Shown: positions 4,880 through 5,444 of the stretch, in pieces
Layout: the number at the start of each line of letters is the position of its first letter
Numbering within the stretch: the first letter of the stretch is position 1
The notes under the pieces: generated by a model
Told to the model about the DNA's origin: nothing
Seen by the model: the letters and a program-made list of their open reading frames with translations, nothing else
Database searches by the model: none
Made by a program: the position numbers and the translations under genes
NCBI GenBank assembly: GCA_030668065.1
Contig: DAOUUS010000121.1
Coordinates: forward strand, 1 to 5,444
DNA: 5,444 bases
Direction: 5' to 3'
DNA from: Candidatus Methanophagales archaeon
GTDB lineage: Archaea; Halobacteriota; Syntropharchaeia; Alkanophagales; Methanospirareceae

Positions 4880-5440
4880 CTACATACCCATGGAATCAAG
4901 CATCATGAGTCCAATAGCGGCACCCACTACCCCCACGATAACAAGAGGTACAAGAATCGCTAAAACAACCGAAATGATTACCATCCCGGGCGACATCTCG
5001 TGTAGTTCCATCAATCCGTTGATCACTAAAAGCAGTGACCATATCGGTGCAATAATGACATTCACACCAGGAAGCCAACCCAACAGTAAGCACGGAGTTG
5101 TACCATACGTAATCGCCTTTACTGTCTGTTTAAATCCTTTCCTGCCACCTAACAGATAGACCCAGATATGTAGCCATACGCTGAGGTACATCGCAGCGAA
5201 TATACCAATAACGATTATACCTACAAAAGTGCCAGCACCGAGCAGAGGTGCAAAAACAGTCATCTCCGGTATGCCGATCATTAACACTATCCCAGTCACC
5301 GCGATAGCCAAAATCGCTGCGAGAAACGCAAGAAGCGGGATGAAATACTTGAACGCATCACCCACCGTATCCGCCCTTGCTGCCTCGAACTGCCTTGACG
5401 GGTTGAAGCAGAAACCACGTATTCTACTCATCATTTCCAT
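4880..5440 (-). CDS. Yip1-family integral membrane protein
   Basis: Yip1-domain proteins are multi-helix membrane proteins; in archaea and bacteria their role is not established. The 186-residue product begins with a short cytosolic stretch containing FCFNPSRQFEAAR (10-22), like the family's opening F-x-P-x-x-F/Y motif. Hydrophobic segments follow at about 33-56, 66-96, 112-131, 133-145 and 153-181. The loop GGRKGFKQTVKAITYGTTP (98-116), the GWLPGVN turn (121-127) and the WSLLLVINGLMELH stretch (134-147) are the best family marks. An in-frame TAA (5443-5441) directly precedes the first ATG, so the start lies inside the window. ATGs at 5440, 5434 and 5431 are possible, and GGAAATG could act as a weak ribosome site for the later ones. 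Length is normal. It converges with the RDD gene and has its own terminator downstream. Confidence 0.85.
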   Translation of the reverse strand: MEMMSRIRGFCFNPSRQFEAARADTVGDAFKYFIPLLAFLAAILAIAVTGIVLMIGIPEMTVFAPLLGAGTFVGIIVIGIFAAMYLSVWLHIWVYLLGGRKGFKQTVKAITYGTTPCLLLGWLPGVNVIIAPIWSLLLVINGLMELHEMSPGMVIISVVLAILVPLVIVGVVGAAIGLMMLDSMGM

Positions 5441-5444
5441 TTAG

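Noticed and set aside
4740..5159. Plus-strand open frame of 139 codons
   Set aside because: It is mostly antisense to the Yip1 gene, which has clear membrane segments and family motifs; its upstream part overlaps the candidate RNA and terminator.

Overview
The window looks like a piece of an archaeal chromosome, most likely from an uncultured euryarchaeon of the methanogen/ANME type. The evidence is a tRNA-His with discriminator C73 and no encoded CCA, AT-rich TATA boxes 20-30 bases upstream of starts, U-run rather than classical hairpin terminators, and an IS200-like transposase of a form I associate with ANME archaea. The exact lineage is an inference from pattern memory, not from a database search.

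Layout from left to right. (1) Positions 3-1070, plus strand: the C-terminal part of an S9-family serine peptidase with a complete catalytic domain; its 5' part lies outside the window. (2) 1259-1330, plus: tRNA-His(GTG) with its own promoter and a T5 terminator. (3) 1372-1572, minus: the last ~60 codons of a broken gene carrying a HEPN-type RNxxxH motif, cut off on its 5' side at a cluster of tight GC-rich hairpins (1566-1623). (4) 1701-3020, minus: an intact, visibly AT-rich Fic-domain AMPylase with a class II inhibitory helix and a C-terminal winged helix. It has a TATA box and, just upstream, an array of ACTACCAA-type repeats at one-helical-turn spacing, followed further upstream by phased palindromes. 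(5) 3216-3795, minus: an IS200/IS605-type TnpA pseudogene. It has a one-base frameshift, two in-frame stops and a small apparent insertion, yet remains readable through its HUH motif and catalytic tyrosine. (6) 3857-4315, plus: a small RDD-family membrane protein with an odd N-terminus. (7) 4409-4594, minus: a possible coding remnant of unknown identity. (8) 4653-4762, plus: a strongly structured candidate small RNA with a TATA box at the right distance and a U6 end. (9) 4880-5440, minus: a Yip1-family membrane protein with a hairpin/U7 terminator.

The stretch from the tRNA to the RDD gene reads as an accessory island beside a tRNA gene. It holds one live toxin-like gene (Fic), the relic of an RNase-toxin-like gene (HEPN) and a dead transposase. 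The flanking genes (peptidase, tRNA, RDD, Yip1) look like ordinary chromosomal genes. RDD and Yip1 converge on a gap that holds the candidate RNA. The points most worth checking are the candidate RNA at 4653-4762, the operator-like array upstream of fic, and the HEPN relic.
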